32,137 nucleotides of DNA from the NCBI RefSeq assembly GCF_900142375.1, contig NZ_FRAR01000034.1:1-32137 (forward strand), given 5' to 3'. Positions within the stretch are counted from its first letter, which is position 1; every line of letters begins with the position of its first letter. The notes under the pieces were generated by a model. The model did no database searches. It worked only from the letters and a program-made list of their open reading frames with translations, and was not told where the DNA came from. Origin of the DNA: Desulforamulus aeronauticus DSM 10349 (lineage in GTDB: Bacteria > Bacillota > Desulfotomaculia > Desulfotomaculales > Desulfotomaculaceae). The position numbers were made by a program, and so were the translations under genes. This document shows, piece by piece, positions 24,304-32,137 of the stretch.

Positions 24304-24340
24304 AAAAAAACGTCTGAGTTTTTGGCTCAGACGTTTTTTT
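24304..24340. terminator. Bidirectional terminator between the antiporter and rbsB
   Basis: A perfect 15-bp stem (seven A, CGTCTGAG / CTCAGACG, seven T) with loop TTTTTGG serves the plus-strand antiporter and the minus-strand rbs operon. Confidence 0.95.
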
Positions 24341-24347
24341 AGTAGCG

Positions 24348-25295
24348 TTATTGCTTGGTAACCAGCTTCAGCTCAGCGGGAATGCTGGTTTCTACTTTTT
24401 CACCCTTCTTCACTTTTTCTGCAGTTTGTACACCAATTTCACCGATTAGTTTAGGCTGCTGAGCTACAGTGGCAGCCATGGTACCATCGTTAACGGCTTT
24501 AACAGCATCAGCACCGCCATCGAAGCCAACCACCATAACATTCTCTCTCTTGGAAGCTTTAAGAGCTTGAATAGCCCCTAAGGCCATTTCATCGTTATGG
24601 GCGAAAACAGCTTGTATTTGGGGCTGGCTTTGCAAAATATTTTCCATAACAGTCAGGCCTTTGGAGCGATCAAAGTCTGCGGGTTGCTTGGCAACAACCT
24701 TGACAGCCTGTTGCGCATCCATGACATCGTGGAAGCCCTTGCCACGATCCCGCGCTGCAGAGGTGCCGGCAATACCTTCTAATTCAACTACGTTACCTGT
24801 ATTATTTAATTGCTTTAAAATATATTCAGCTGCCATTTTACCACCGGCGACGTTATCGGAAGCAATGTGGGAAACCGTAGTACCACCATTTACACTTCGG
24901 TCCAGGGTAATGACAGGAATTTTAGCAGTGTTAGCATCATTTACGGCGGTAACTAAACCATCGCTATCGGTGGGGTTTAACAAAATAACGTCTACTTTTT
25001 GCTGAATGAGGTTTTCCACCTGGGAAACCTGCTTAGAAGCGTCATCTTGGGCATCTACAACCACCAGTTTTGCCCCTATTTTATCTGTTGTTGCCTGGGC
25101 ACCGTCTTTCATATCAACAAAGAAGGGGTTGTTTAGGGTGGAAACGGCCAAACCAATGGTCAGCTGTTTTTGCTCCTGATTTTCTGCCTTGGGAGTTTCT
25201 TTGGCCTCTTCTTTTTTACCAGCACAACCAGCCACTACACCCAAAACAAATACCAGGCCCACCAATAAAATTGCCAATTTACGAAGCTTTTTCAT
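24348..25295 (-). CDS. rbsB: Ribose ABC transporter substrate-binding lipoprotein RbsB (315 aa)
   Basis: The N-terminus is a lipoprotein signal with lipobox LGVVAGC, then a charged linker. The periplasmic-binding-protein type 1 fold follows: IGLAVSTLNNPFFVDMKDGA, IPVITLDRSVNGG, AHNDEMALGAIQALK and VMVVGFDGGADAVKAV. It catches ribose outside and delivers it to RbsC. The ATG follows GGAGGAG. It is the last gene of the rbs operon. Confidence 0.94.
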   Translation of the reverse strand: MKKLRKLAILLVGLVFVLGVVAGCAGKKEEAKETPKAENQEQKQLTIGLAVSTLNNPFFVDMKDGAQATTDKIGAKLVVVDAQDDASKQVSQVENLIQQKVDVILLNPTDSDGLVTAVNDANTAKIPVITLDRSVNGGTTVSHIASDNVAGGKMAAEYILKQLNNTGNVVELEGIAGTSAARDRGKGFHDVMDAQQAVKVVAKQPADFDRSKGLTVMENILQSQPQIQAVFAHNDEMALGAIQALKASKRENVMVVGFDGGADAVKAVNDGTMAATVAQQPKLIGEIGVQTAEKVKKGEKVETSIPAELKLVTKQ

Positions 25296-25357
25296 TTTTT
25301 CTCCTCCTTAAAATTAGTTACTTTAAAGTATTTTCCCACGGTTCGACGACTCTTCTA

Positions 25358-26299
25358 TCACCCCCCGGCAGCATTACGGCGGTCTATTAATACAGCAATT
25401 AGGATAATGAGTCCCTTAACAGCCTGTTGGTAAAAGGATGATACGTTCAACAGATTTAAACCATTATCAATAATGCCGATAATGAGGGCACCAATCAGGG
25501 TTCCCACAACACCACCCTGGCCGCCGGTTAAGCGAGTACCGCCAATAACTACTGCGGCAATGGCATCCAGTTCGTACCCCATACCTGCGGTGGGCTGGGC
25601 CGATAATAACCTGGAGGTTAAGATCGCCCCGGCTAGACCGGCCAATAAACCACTAACAGAATAAACCATGATTTTGTAACGAGTTGTCTTAACTCCACTA
25701 AGGATGGTTGCTTCTTCATTACCCCCCAGGGCAAAGATTCTTCTCCCCACCGTCATATTGGTTAAGACAAACCCGGCTAGCAGCACCACCATGAAGGTGA
25801 TAATTACCGGCGTGGGGATGGGACCAATATAGCCACCACCTAACGTATTAAAGCCCTCAGCCACTGCCCGGATGGGTCTGCCTTCGGTATAGACTAGGGT
25901 AGCCCCCCGAAAGAGGGTCATAGTGGCTAGGGTGGCAATAAAGGGTGCCACACGACCATAGGCCACAATGGTGCCGTTTAAAGTTCCTGCCAGCAAACCA
26001 ACCAAGCAGGAAAAAAGTACTGCCAAAATAGGATCATAGCCCAGTCCCAAAAGACCTGCCCCCAAGGCGCCGGCCAAAGCCAGGATGGCCCCCACGGAAA
26101 GGTCAATCCCTCCGGTTAAGATCACAAAGGTTAAACCCACACCTAATAAAGTATTAATGGACACTTGCCTGGCAACATTTAATAGGTTAGATATGGTAAA
26201 GAAGCGGTCAGTCAAGAAGGATAGCACAACGATGATCATCAACAGGCCAATTAATGGACCTAAATTGTAGCGTTGGATTATAGTCCTTGGGCTTCCCAT
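25358..26299 (-). CDS. rbsC: Ribose ABC transporter permease RbsC (313 aa)
   Basis: A BPD-2-type sugar permease with about eight to ten membrane segments. Visible family motifs are VGLTFVILTGGIDLSVGAIL, GGNEEATILSGVKTTRYKIM, YELDAIAAVVIGGTRLTGGQ and IGIIDNGLNLLNVSSFYQQ. The frame opens at 26320, but the ATG at 26299 has AGGAGGTG seven bases before it and overlaps the rbsA end by 22 bp, which suggests coupling. It pairs with RbsA for import. Confidence 0.94.
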   Translation of the reverse strand: MGSPRTIIQRYNLGPLIGLLMIIVVLSFLTDRFFTISNLLNVARQVSINTLLGVGLTFVILTGGIDLSVGAILALAGALGAGLLGLGYDPILAVLFSCLVGLLAGTLNGTIVAYGRVAPFIATLATMTLFRGATLVYTEGRPIRAVAEGFNTLGGGYIGPIPTPVIITFMVVLLAGFVLTNMTVGRRIFALGGNEEATILSGVKTTRYKIMVYSVSGLLAGLAGAILTSRLLSAQPTAGMGYELDAIAAVVIGGTRLTGGQGGVVGTLIGALIIGIIDNGLNLLNVSSFYQQAVKGLIILIAVLIDRRNAAGG

Positions 26300-27801
26300 T
26301 GGACACCTCCTGTGGCACAATGCATAAACGCCTCTTCCGTAATATTCTCACGGGTAAAGTGGCCCGTTATCTTCCCCTCATACATCACGTAGATACGGTC
26401 GCTCATCCCGATGAGTTCCTGTAAATCGGAGGAAATCAGGATAATACCCAAGCCTTCCGAAGTAAGTCGGTTCATTAGTTCATAAATCTCTACCTTAGCG
26501 CCGACATCTACACCCCGGGTAGGTTCATCTAAAAGTAATATTCTCGGATTAGTCTCCAGCCATTTGCCAAAAACAACCTTTTGTTGGTTCCCACCGCTAA
26601 GGCTTTTAACGAGTTGGCTCGGCCCCAATGTTTTAATTCTTAATAATTGAATGTACTTGCGGGTCATCTCGGATTCTTTGGTTCGCTCAATGACACCTAG
26701 TGTAGATCTTTTATGTAAGGTAGGTAAAGCTAAATTGGCTTGAACACTAAAGGGAAGGAGGAGCCCCTGGTCTTTTCTGTCTTCGGTAACCATCGCCAGG
26801 CCGTGATTGATAGCTTCCTGAGGATGATGGAATCTACCGCTAAAGTTTGCCGCTCCGGAGCCAATTACTTTCAGCCTTCCCTGCACCGGGTCCAGACCAA
26901 ATATGGCCCTGGCTAGCTCTGTTCGTCCGGCACCCATTAGCCCACCAAGACCAACCACTTCTCCCGCCCTCAACTCAATGCTTACATCTACCAGTGCCCG
27001 ATTGGAGAAATTCTCCACCTGTAAGATGACTTCAGTAGGCTGATGATTCACTTTGGGAAACCGCTCCGTAACTTGCCGCCCCACCATTAAAGCCACTAAT
27101 TCATCAATGTTGGTCTCCGGTATCTTGAGTGTGCCAATATACCGGCCATCTCGTAACACCGTCACCCGATGACAAATTTGAAAAAGTTCTTCCATCCGGT
27201 GAGAGATATAAATAATAGAGACGCCCTGGCTTATCAGGGATTGCATAATCTCGAATAATTTTTCCTTTTCTTTTTCTGTCAAAGCGGCTGTGGGTTCATC
27301 CATAATTAATAATTTTGCCTTTCTCGATAAGGCTTTAGCAATCTCTACTAATTGCTTTTCACCAACACTAAGTTGGGCTATTGGTGTTTTAGGATGTACC
27401 TTTAACCCTACCTGATTCATATAGGTACGAGAAGCATCTACTAAACTGGACCAATTAACAACTCCCCAGGTGGTAAAGGGCTTTTCACTACCCAAAAAAA
27501 TATTTTCAGCAATGCTGAGATGGGGAACCAGATTAAATTCCTGGTGAATCATCACGATTCCCATATCTTCTGCTTGTTTGGGTCCTTTAATATGAACTTC
27601 CTTTCCCTTATAAAAAACACTACCGTTATTCATCGGGTAGATGCCGGTAAGAATCTTCATCAGGGTTGATTTGCCCGCACCATTTTCCCCCAGTAGAGCG
27701 TGTATCTCCTGTTCTCTAATAGTGAGGTTTACACCATTTAATACTTTGGCCCCTGGAAACTCCTTGGTGATCCCTTGCATTTCCAACAATTCCAAAGTCA
27801 T
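26278..27801 (-). CDS. rbsA: Ribose ABC transporter ATP-binding protein RbsA (507 aa)
   Basis: Two fused ABC domains. The first has Walker A GENGAGKS (38-45), the signature LSVGEKQLVEIAKAL and LLIMDEPTAAL. The second has the degenerate Walker A GLMGAGRTELA usual for sugar importers, the signature LSGGNQQKVVFGKWL and LLLDEPTRGVDVG. It powers ribose uptake with RbsC and RbsB. The ATG at 27801 follows AAGGGGG; the frame opens at 27858 but no ribosome site supports that. It starts 8 nt after rbsD. Confidence 0.96.
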   Translation of the reverse strand: MTLELLEMQGITKEFPGAKVLNGVNLTIREQEIHALLGENGAGKSTLMKILTGIYPMNNGSVFYKGKEVHIKGPKQAEDMGIVMIHQEFNLVPHLSIAENIFLGSEKPFTTWGVVNWSSLVDASRTYMNQVGLKVHPKTPIAQLSVGEKQLVEIAKALSRKAKLLIMDEPTAALTEKEKEKLFEIMQSLISQGVSIIYISHRMEELFQICHRVTVLRDGRYIGTLKIPETNIDELVALMVGRQVTERFPKVNHQPTEVILQVENFSNRALVDVSIELRAGEVVGLGGLMGAGRTELARAIFGLDPVQGRLKVIGSGAANFSGRFHHPQEAINHGLAMVTEDRKDQGLLLPFSVQANLALPTLHKRSTLGVIERTKESEMTRKYIQLLRIKTLGPSQLVKSLSGGNQQKVVFGKWLETNPRILLLDEPTRGVDVGAKVEIYELMNRLTSEGLGIILISSDLQELIGMSDRIYVMYEGKITGHFTRENITEEAFMHCATGGVQWEAQGL

Positions 27802-27809
27802 TGCCCCCT

Positions 27810-28202
27810 TTAAAAGGCCACACCTGCATACAAAATAATGTTTGCATAGGGCGTCCATTCACCCGTGCGGATGATAGCCCTGACCCCGGCAGTACGTCTT
27901 TTAAACTCCTCGTGGTTAACCACTTGTAAATCCACTGACACCAATTTGCTGGTGATATGATCGATAAATGTAGAGTTAGACTGCAGTTCCCCGGCCACCG
28001 TTGCCCTTTCTACCACCATCTCATAGAGAATGGCATCCAGCACCTCCAGGAAACCCGGCACACCCTCAGTGACGGCTAAATCTATGCAGGTTACACCCAG
28101 CGGGATCGGTAAACCGCTATCGGCAACAACAATGGCATCGCCATGCCCCAGGCTGGCTATTAAAGCTGCTAAGTCGCGCTGTAAAATACCCTGTTTCTTC
28201 AT
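27810..28202 (-). CDS. rbsD: D-ribose pyranase RbsD (130 aa)
   Basis: RbsD interconverts beta-pyranose and beta-furanose ribose so that ribokinase can use it. Family motifs are [34 protein letters not shown] and the C-terminal [12 protein letters not shown]; the early His (SLGHGD) is the likely catalytic residue. Length is typical. Its ATG overlaps the rbsK stop (ATGA), so the two are translationally coupled. Confidence 0.96.
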   Translation of the reverse strand: MKKQGILQRDLAALIASLGHGDAIVVADSGLPIPLGVTCIDLAVTEGVPGFLEVLDAILYEMVVERATVAGELQSNSTFIDHITSKLVSVDLQVVNHEEFKRRTAGVRAIIRTGEWTPYANIILYAGVAF

Positions 28203-29104
28203 GACTGATCGCCCCTAATAAATTGTTCAACTTCCTGTCGTCTTGGCAGTGAAGTTTGAGCTCCCTCTTTACCTACAGATAACGCTGCCACTGCATTAGC
28301 AAAAATAATGGCCTCCTTCAGTGGTTTTTTTTCAGCCAGTGCTACACTGAAGCCGCCAATAAAAGCATCTCCCGCTGCTGTGGTATCTACAACCTTTACT
28401 TTAAACGCAGGAATAATTTCTACCGCTTCCCCAGTGGAATAAAGTGCTCCCCGTTCACCTCTGGTTACCAGCAGTACTTGTTTTATCTTTTCCCGCAGTG
28501 CAGCATAATTGTTGTCGGGGGAGCCACCCAGTAAAAGAGCTTCATGCTCATTGGGAATTAAATAATCCACTTGTCCAAGCCATTGATCCGGCAAATCTTG
28601 GGCTGGAGCAGGATTTAAAATAACCGGTTTCTTATACCTGCCAGCAATCTCTATAGCTTTGCCAACGACTTCTAAGGCAATTTCCAACTGGAGAACTACC
28701 ACATCAGCGTTAGCAAAAATCTGTTCTCGTTCCTCTAAGTCTCTTATGGTCAGGGAAAAGTTAGCACCTGGTACCACCACAATCTGATTATTGCCACGTA
28801 TATCAACATTAATGAGGGCAACTCCTGTTGAAGTAGTTCCTTTTTTAATGTGACTAATATCTATCCCCGACTCTTGCAAATGCCTCAGAAGTTGTTCACC
28901 GTGACTGTCCGTTCCGGCAGCACCTAACAGGATCACTTGAGCACCCAGTCTAGCCGCAGCCACTGCCTGATTAGCCCCTTTACCCCCGGGAACCATTAAG
29001 AAGCGTTCCCCCAGCACCGTTTCTCCTATACGGGGAATTCTTTCCGAATAACTTACTAGATCCATATTAATACTGCCCACTACTACAACCCTAGGTGTTG
29101 TCAA
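28199..29104 (-). CDS. rbsK: Ribokinase RbsK (301 aa)
   Basis: A PfkB-family kinase that phosphorylates ribose to ribose-5-phosphate. Motifs are [21 protein letters not shown] (about 40-51, sugar binding), [17 protein letters not shown] and the catalytic-base region [12 protein letters not shown]. The TTG start has AAGGAGG seven bases before it. It is the first intact gene of the rbs operon and overlaps the rbsR remnant by 14 bp. Confidence 0.96.
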   Translation of the reverse strand: MTTPRVVVVGSINMDLVSYSERIPRIGETVLGERFLMVPGGKGANQAVAAARLGAQVILLGAAGTDSHGEQLLRHLQESGIDISHIKKGTTSTGVALINVDIRGNNQIVVVPGANFSLTIRDLEEREQIFANADVVVLQLEIALEVVGKAIEIAGRYKKPVILNPAPAQDLPDQWLGQVDYLIPNEHEALLLGGSPDNNYAALREKIKQVLLVTRGERGALYSTGEAVEIIPAFKVKVVDTTAAGDAFIGGFSVALAEKKPLKEAIIFANAVAALSVGKEGAQTSLPRRQEVEQFIRGDQS

Positions 29105-29360
29105 AAGTTTTCCTCCTTAGGGATGAATCTCTGATTTTTAAAATCAGCTTAACCTCCATATACGGGGAAATAATTTCGTTATGGGAATGGGATTTAACGA
29201 TTCCTTGAACTGCCATACCCCTTATCTCATAGGTTGGCTGGAGAACCGTGGTTAATTTAGGATAAACATATTTCCATAAAGCTATTCCGTCATATCCCAC
29301 TAAGGCGATGTCTGCGGGGGCTTTTAAGCCAGCCTCTGTAGTTGGCACAATGCGAATCAT
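29091..29360 (-). pseudogene. rbsR: C-terminal remnant of a LacI-family regulator, probably rbsR (about 90 aa)
   Basis: EAGLKAPADIALVGYDGIA and YPKLTTVLQPTYEIRGMAVQ are the conserved C-terminal sequences of LacI/GalR-type sugar-binding domains, and LILKIRDSSLRRK resembles the usual C-terminal end. The N-terminal two thirds, including the DNA-binding helix-turn-helix, are missing; only the trkH terminator (29380-29417) lies directly upstream. Position at the head of rbsKDACB matches rbsR of Bacillus. It cannot repress as a DNA-binding protein; the deletion probably also removed the original promoter. Confidence 0.85.
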
Positions 29361-29379
29361 GCTGGGGCTGTCAATAAAT

Positions 29380-29417
29380 AAAAATCACTAAGTGACCAAG
29401 GCCACTTAGTGATTTTT
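29380..29417 (-). terminator. Terminator of trkH
   Basis: A perfect 15-bp stem (AAAAATCACTAAGTG / its complement) with an 8-nt loop and a T-rich tail lies 13 nt after the trkH stop codon. It also has A/T runs on the other side. Confidence 0.93.
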
Positions 29418-29430
29418 CATCCAAAACTAT

Positions 29431-30867
29431 TTATCTTTTATTGCTAAAACACATATTTAAAACCACAAGCACCGTAAATAATTCCAACCTGCCAATAAAC
29501 ATACAAAAAGTTAAAATTAATTTTGCTGCTGCCGGTAAATCAACAAAAACGGTAGACGGGCTTACAGTACCCAGACAGCTTATAGACGTAACCACAGTAG
29601 TAGCAGCAGTTGCTAAATCAAGTCCCATAGCAACCAATAGCCCGGTTGCAAAACCAATAATCACAACAAACAAAGCAAAGAAATTTTGGACTGTTTGTAC
29701 CACTTCCTGAGGAATTACATTATTACCTAATCTCACTGGAATAACAGCCTGAGGATGTACCAGCCTTGCCAATTGATTAGAAATGGCCTTCATTAAAATA
29801 ATCAGACGAATAACCTTAATTCCACCACCAGTGGAACCTGAACATGCCCCGATAAGCATAAGTGTGAACAGTAAATATCGACTCAAGTCCGGCCACTGGT
29901 AAAAATCTTCCGTAATAAAGCCTGTACTGGTGATCACGGATGCCACTTGAAATAATGCCAGACGAGCCGCTTTGTCAACACTATAATCTAAGTCATTAAC
30001 CAAATTTATGCTTACAAACATAACTGCAACAGCAACTATGGCCAAGTAAGTTTTTGTTTCAGTATCTTTAAAATAGGCTAGCCAATTACCCTTGGAAACA
30101 CTGTAGTGTAAACTAAAATTAATACCACAAAGAATCATAAAAAAGACAATAATTAGCTCTATCGATAAGCTATCATAATAACTGATATTCGTATTTTTTG
30201 ACGAAAACCCTCCGGTAGCCACCGTCCCTAATGCGTGAATCAAAGAGTCAAACCAGGACATACCGGCGGTTTTTAGCAATAAAAGTTCTACTAATGAAAA
30301 ACATAAATACACCTTATAGAGTTCCTTGGCGGTTTGTGCTACCTTAGGTAATACCTTACTTTTGGTAGGACCAGGTACTTCCGCCTTAAACATACGAAAA
30401 CCCGCAACATTTAAAGATGGCATGATAGCAAGCGTTAACACAATGATACCCATACCACCCAGCCAGTTGGTAAGACTCCGCCAAAATAAGATTCCCCTGG
30501 GTAACGTTTCAACATCTGTTATCATAGAAGCGCCTGTGGTGGTAAAACCTGATGCAGATTCAAAGAAAGCATCCACCGGTAGCGGTATAATACCACTTAA
30601 GAAATAGGGTATCGCACCAAAGATAGATAATAACAACCACCCGGAGGTAGCAACAATAAATCCTTCTTTATAACCAACTTGCATGGTTCTGGGTTTACTT
30701 AAGGTGAGTGCTAACCCAATAATTGCTGTTATGGTAATGCTAGTAAAAAAAGCCAGTGTATCATCACTGCCCTCTTCGACTAAGGACAATCCAAAGGAGG
30801 GCAGCATAGCCACTGCTTCACAGCATAGCATAATCCCTAGAGCTCTTAAAATAAGATACGTATTCAA
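29431..30867 (-). CDS. trkH: TrkH/KtrB-family potassium transporter membrane subunit (478 aa)
   Basis: Four M1-P-M2 units with selectivity-filter loops are visible: SGFTTTGAS, LGTVATGGFSS, VITSTGFI and SISCLGTVS, each with the filter Gly. NWLGGMGIIVLTLAIMP and ACSGSTGGGIKVIR are family motifs. It mediates K+ uptake across the cytoplasmic membrane. Its regulatory NAD-binding partner (TrkA/KtrA) is not in the window. The TTG start has GGGAGAT ahead of it. It is flanked by regulator remnants on both sides. Confidence 0.94.
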   Translation of the reverse strand: MNTYLILRALGIMLCCEAVAMLPSFGLSLVEEGSDDTLAFFTSITITAIIGLALTLSKPRTMQVGYKEGFIVATSGWLLLSIFGAIPYFLSGIIPLPVDAFFESASGFTTTGASMITDVETLPRGILFWRSLTNWLGGMGIIVLTLAIMPSLNVAGFRMFKAEVPGPTKSKVLPKVAQTAKELYKVYLCFSLVELLLLKTAGMSWFDSLIHALGTVATGGFSSKNTNISYYDSLSIELIIVFFMILCGINFSLHYSVSKGNWLAYFKDTETKTYLAIVAVAVMFVSINLVNDLDYSVDKAARLALFQVASVITSTGFITEDFYQWPDLSRYLLFTLMLIGACSGSTGGGIKVIRLIILMKAISNQLARLVHPQAVIPVRLGNNVIPQEVVQTVQNFFALFVVIIGFATGLLVAMGLDLATAATTVVTSISCLGTVSPSTVFVDLPAAAKLILTFCMFIGRLELFTVLVVLNMCFSNKR

Positions 30868-30925
30868 GGCAATAATCTCCCGAAGGTAGCTTAGTAAACT
30901 GACAGCAATTAACCTGTTCTATATC

Positions 30926-31105
30926 CTAAGGCCCCTGAAATTTGATTTGCAGTTTCAACAGTGTTGCTTTTAATGTGTTTTCATCAATAGCATAACCTTG
31001 TTCCCTGATAACATTTAGTCTGTTAAAAAGTATTTTTGGTTCTGTTATTGTTTTTTCAGTAAGTTTAGGAATTCCTACATAAAGTCGCGCCCTTGTGCAA
31101 CACAC
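30926..31105 (-). pseudogene. Remnant of an IclR-family regulator C-terminus
   Basis: A start-less 59-codon frame reads YVGIPKLTEKTITEPKILFN and RLNVIREQGYAIDENTLKAT, closely following the IclR effector-domain pattern (lpk.T.nTitdp..L...L..ir.qGYAid.eE). The sequence then degenerates into KLQIKFQGP and a stop. No N-terminal half is present. The rest of the 30868-31250 gap shows nothing I can support. Confidence 0.65.
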
Positions 31106-31250
31106 TTAGAAAGACGGTTTCTTTAGTTAGATTATTTGAATCTTGAAGAAAGGGTCTAGCGACTTTCTAATATTTAATTCTTCCTGTACCTGATCTGACT
31201 GGACTCCTATCCACCATGGTTTAACCACTGGGCTTTAAATCTCAGGTAAT

Positions 31251-31730
31251 TTATTTCTGCCAGCTCGGATCAGGTTCTTTAGGTATCTGTAAAATCTGCC
31301 CAACCTGTAGCTGGGCTGTCTTGGGCAAGCCATTTATTTTAGCAATTGATACCGCGAATACCTCTGTGCCATAATATTTTTTCGATAGGACAGCAAAATT
31401 ATCACCGCTCTGAATGTGATGATAAATGATGCTTACAGCTGGCTTCTCTTCTTTAACAACAGGTGGTGCAGCTAATTGTTCCTTTAATTTATTATTTTCT
31501 TCCGTTAGCTTTCCATTAATTGCTTGTAGCTTGGTTACTTCCTTTGTTATTTGCCCTTTAGCATGAATATTGTAAACTAAGCCACCCATAAGCAAAAAAA
31601 CAATTATGCCCGTTAAAATGAATATCGTATTTGTTCTTTTAGATTTTTTTTCTTGAGCTAAAGCTACCTCCATCTCATTTAGGGTCATAGCTTTAACAAT
31701 TTTGGTTGATGGTAAAGATAAGTTGTTCAT
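31251..31730 (-). CDS. Membrane-anchored LysM-domain protein (159 aa)
   Basis: A cytoplasmic N-terminus is followed by one membrane segment (NTIFILTGIIVFLLMGGLVY, about 34-53), a short coiled coil (KLQAINGKLTEENNKLKEQL) and a C-terminal LysM domain (YHHIQSGDNFAVLSKKYYGT ... VGQILQIPKEP). LysM binds peptidoglycan or chitin-like glycans, so the protein probably tethers the membrane to the wall or helps cell-wall enzymes. No enzymatic domain is seen. GGGGGAG precedes the ATG. It stands alone between an IclR remnant and the rRNA operon end. Confidence 0.88.
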   Translation of the reverse strand: MNNLSLPSTKIVKAMTLNEMEVALAQEKKSKRTNTIFILTGIIVFLLMGGLVYNIHAKGQITKEVTKLQAINGKLTEENNKLKEQLAAPPVVKEEKPAVSIIYHHIQSGDNFAVLSKKYYGTEVFAVSIAKINGLPKTAQLQVGQILQIPKEPDPSWQK

Positions 31731-31766
31731 AACTCCCCCAAGATTTCTTTGATAAGTTAAAAATTC

Positions 31767-31797
31767 TCCCTGCTATCCTTGGATAAACTAGCAGGGA
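31767..31797 (-). terminator. Nested hairpin in the leader of the LysM gene
   Basis: TCCCTGCTA (31767-31775) pairs with TAGCAGGGA (31789-31797) and an inner ATCC/GGAT extends the stem. On the minus strand it is followed by GAATTTTTAAC. It could be a second terminator of the rRNA operon or an attenuator. Confidence 0.5.
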
Positions 31798-31964
31798 ACA
31801 AACTCTCAAATCCAAGTAGAAAGATTCCTGAAACAATGTTACAACAAAACTCCCTATCTGAGAAGTACAAGCAGTGTTTTACTTGTATCTTTTCTGCATT
31901 TAAAGTTAACTAAAGCAAAACTAGGGATATATTTCTATAATGTTTATTGAGTACGTTTTTAGGC

Positions 31965-32006
31965 AAAATAAAAAGCTCAGCAGTTATGATAAACTGTGAG
32001 CCTTTT
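31965..32006 (-). terminator. Terminator of the rRNA operon
   Basis: On the minus strand GCTCACAGTT pairs with AACTGCTGAGC (one bulge), flanked by AAAAAG before and TTTTTATTTT after. It begins about 15 nt beyond the 5S rRNA. Confidence 0.9.
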
Positions 32007-32015
32007 TAAAATCAC

Positions 32016-32131
32016 TCTGGCGACGACCTACTCTCCCAGGGACTTGCGTCCCAAGTACCATCGGCCCTGAAGGGCTTAACTGCTGTGTTCGGGATGGGAA
32101 CAGGTGTACCCCCTCCGGTATCGCCACCAGA
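32016..32131 (-). rRNA. rrf: 5S ribosomal RNA
   Basis: The minus strand reads TCTGGTGGCGATACCGGAGG at the 5' end and GTAGGTCGTCGCCAGA at the 3' end; the two ends pair as helix I. The conserved CCCATCCCGAACACAGCAG and GGTACTTGGGACGCAAGTCC sections are present. It is the last gene of an rRNA operon that extends right of the window. Confidence 0.97.
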
Positions 32132-32137
32132 AATCTT

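Noticed and set aside
29131-29147. Palindrome CTGATTTTTAAAATCAG as an rbs operator
   Set aside because: It lies within the coding part of the regulator remnant (LILKIRDSS), 20-odd bases before the rbsK start. It is A/T-rich and may be chance; it does not look like a known LacI-type operator.
29369-29374. TTGACA on the minus strand as an rbs promoter -35
   Set aside because: No acceptable -10 lies 16-18 bp downstream.
1-32137. CRISPR array or tRNA genes
   Set aside because: No regularly spaced direct repeats and no tRNA cloverleaf were seen. The branched repeats A-C lack tRNA signatures such as GGTTCRA and CCA.

Overview
The window looks like a chromosomal segment of a spore-former-type Gram-positive Clostridia (Firmicutes), most like the Desulfotomaculum/Desulforamulus group of Peptococcaceae. 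This rests on gene content, AGGAGG-type ribosome binding sites, frequent TTG/GTG starts, a T-box leader and U-tailed terminators. The genus is an inference from general resemblance, not a search result. Nearly everything lies on the minus strand.

Positions 1-8100 are a decayed prophage remnant, read right to left: a tail-fibre gene, a coiled-coil tail protein, an XkdX-like protein, an XhlA-like protein, a holin/amidase/SLH lysis gene and a small holin. It is heavily damaged. The tail-fibre gene carries three frameshifts, an in-frame amber codon and an ISL3-family insertion with perfect terminal repeats and an 8-bp target duplication. The endolysin has a single-base frameshift plus an 8-bp tandem duplication. 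A group II intron sits directly behind the terminator of the last phage gene, the docking habit of group IIC introns. Positions 8100-10150 are accessory DNA: a HicA/HicB toxin-antitoxin pair with a palindromic operator, two small unknown genes and a perfect 15-bp inverted repeat.

Positions 10159-23140 (minus strand) are core genome: comEA, a lytic transglycosylase and comEC (DNA uptake); two membrane proteins with DUF421 and UPF0316 features; leuS; an acyl-CoA synthetase behind a leucine-type T-box; rsfS, yqeK, an RRM RNA-binding protein, nadD and a HIT hydrolase. Three intergenic gaps here carry copies of a roughly 75-95 nt structured repeat, always in the same orientation as the genes. A cation/Ca2+ antiporter follows on the plus strand.

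Positions 24348-29360 hold a complete ribose operon in the order rbsK-D-A-C-B, but the regulator at its head survives only as a C-terminal stub. A TrkH/KtrB potassium channel, an IclR-regulator remnant, a LysM membrane protein and the 5S rRNA end of an rRNA operon (minus strand) finish the window.

The observations most worth follow-up are the T-box placed in front of an acyl-CoA synthetase, the three-copy structured intergenic repeat, and the SLH-anchored phage endolysin.
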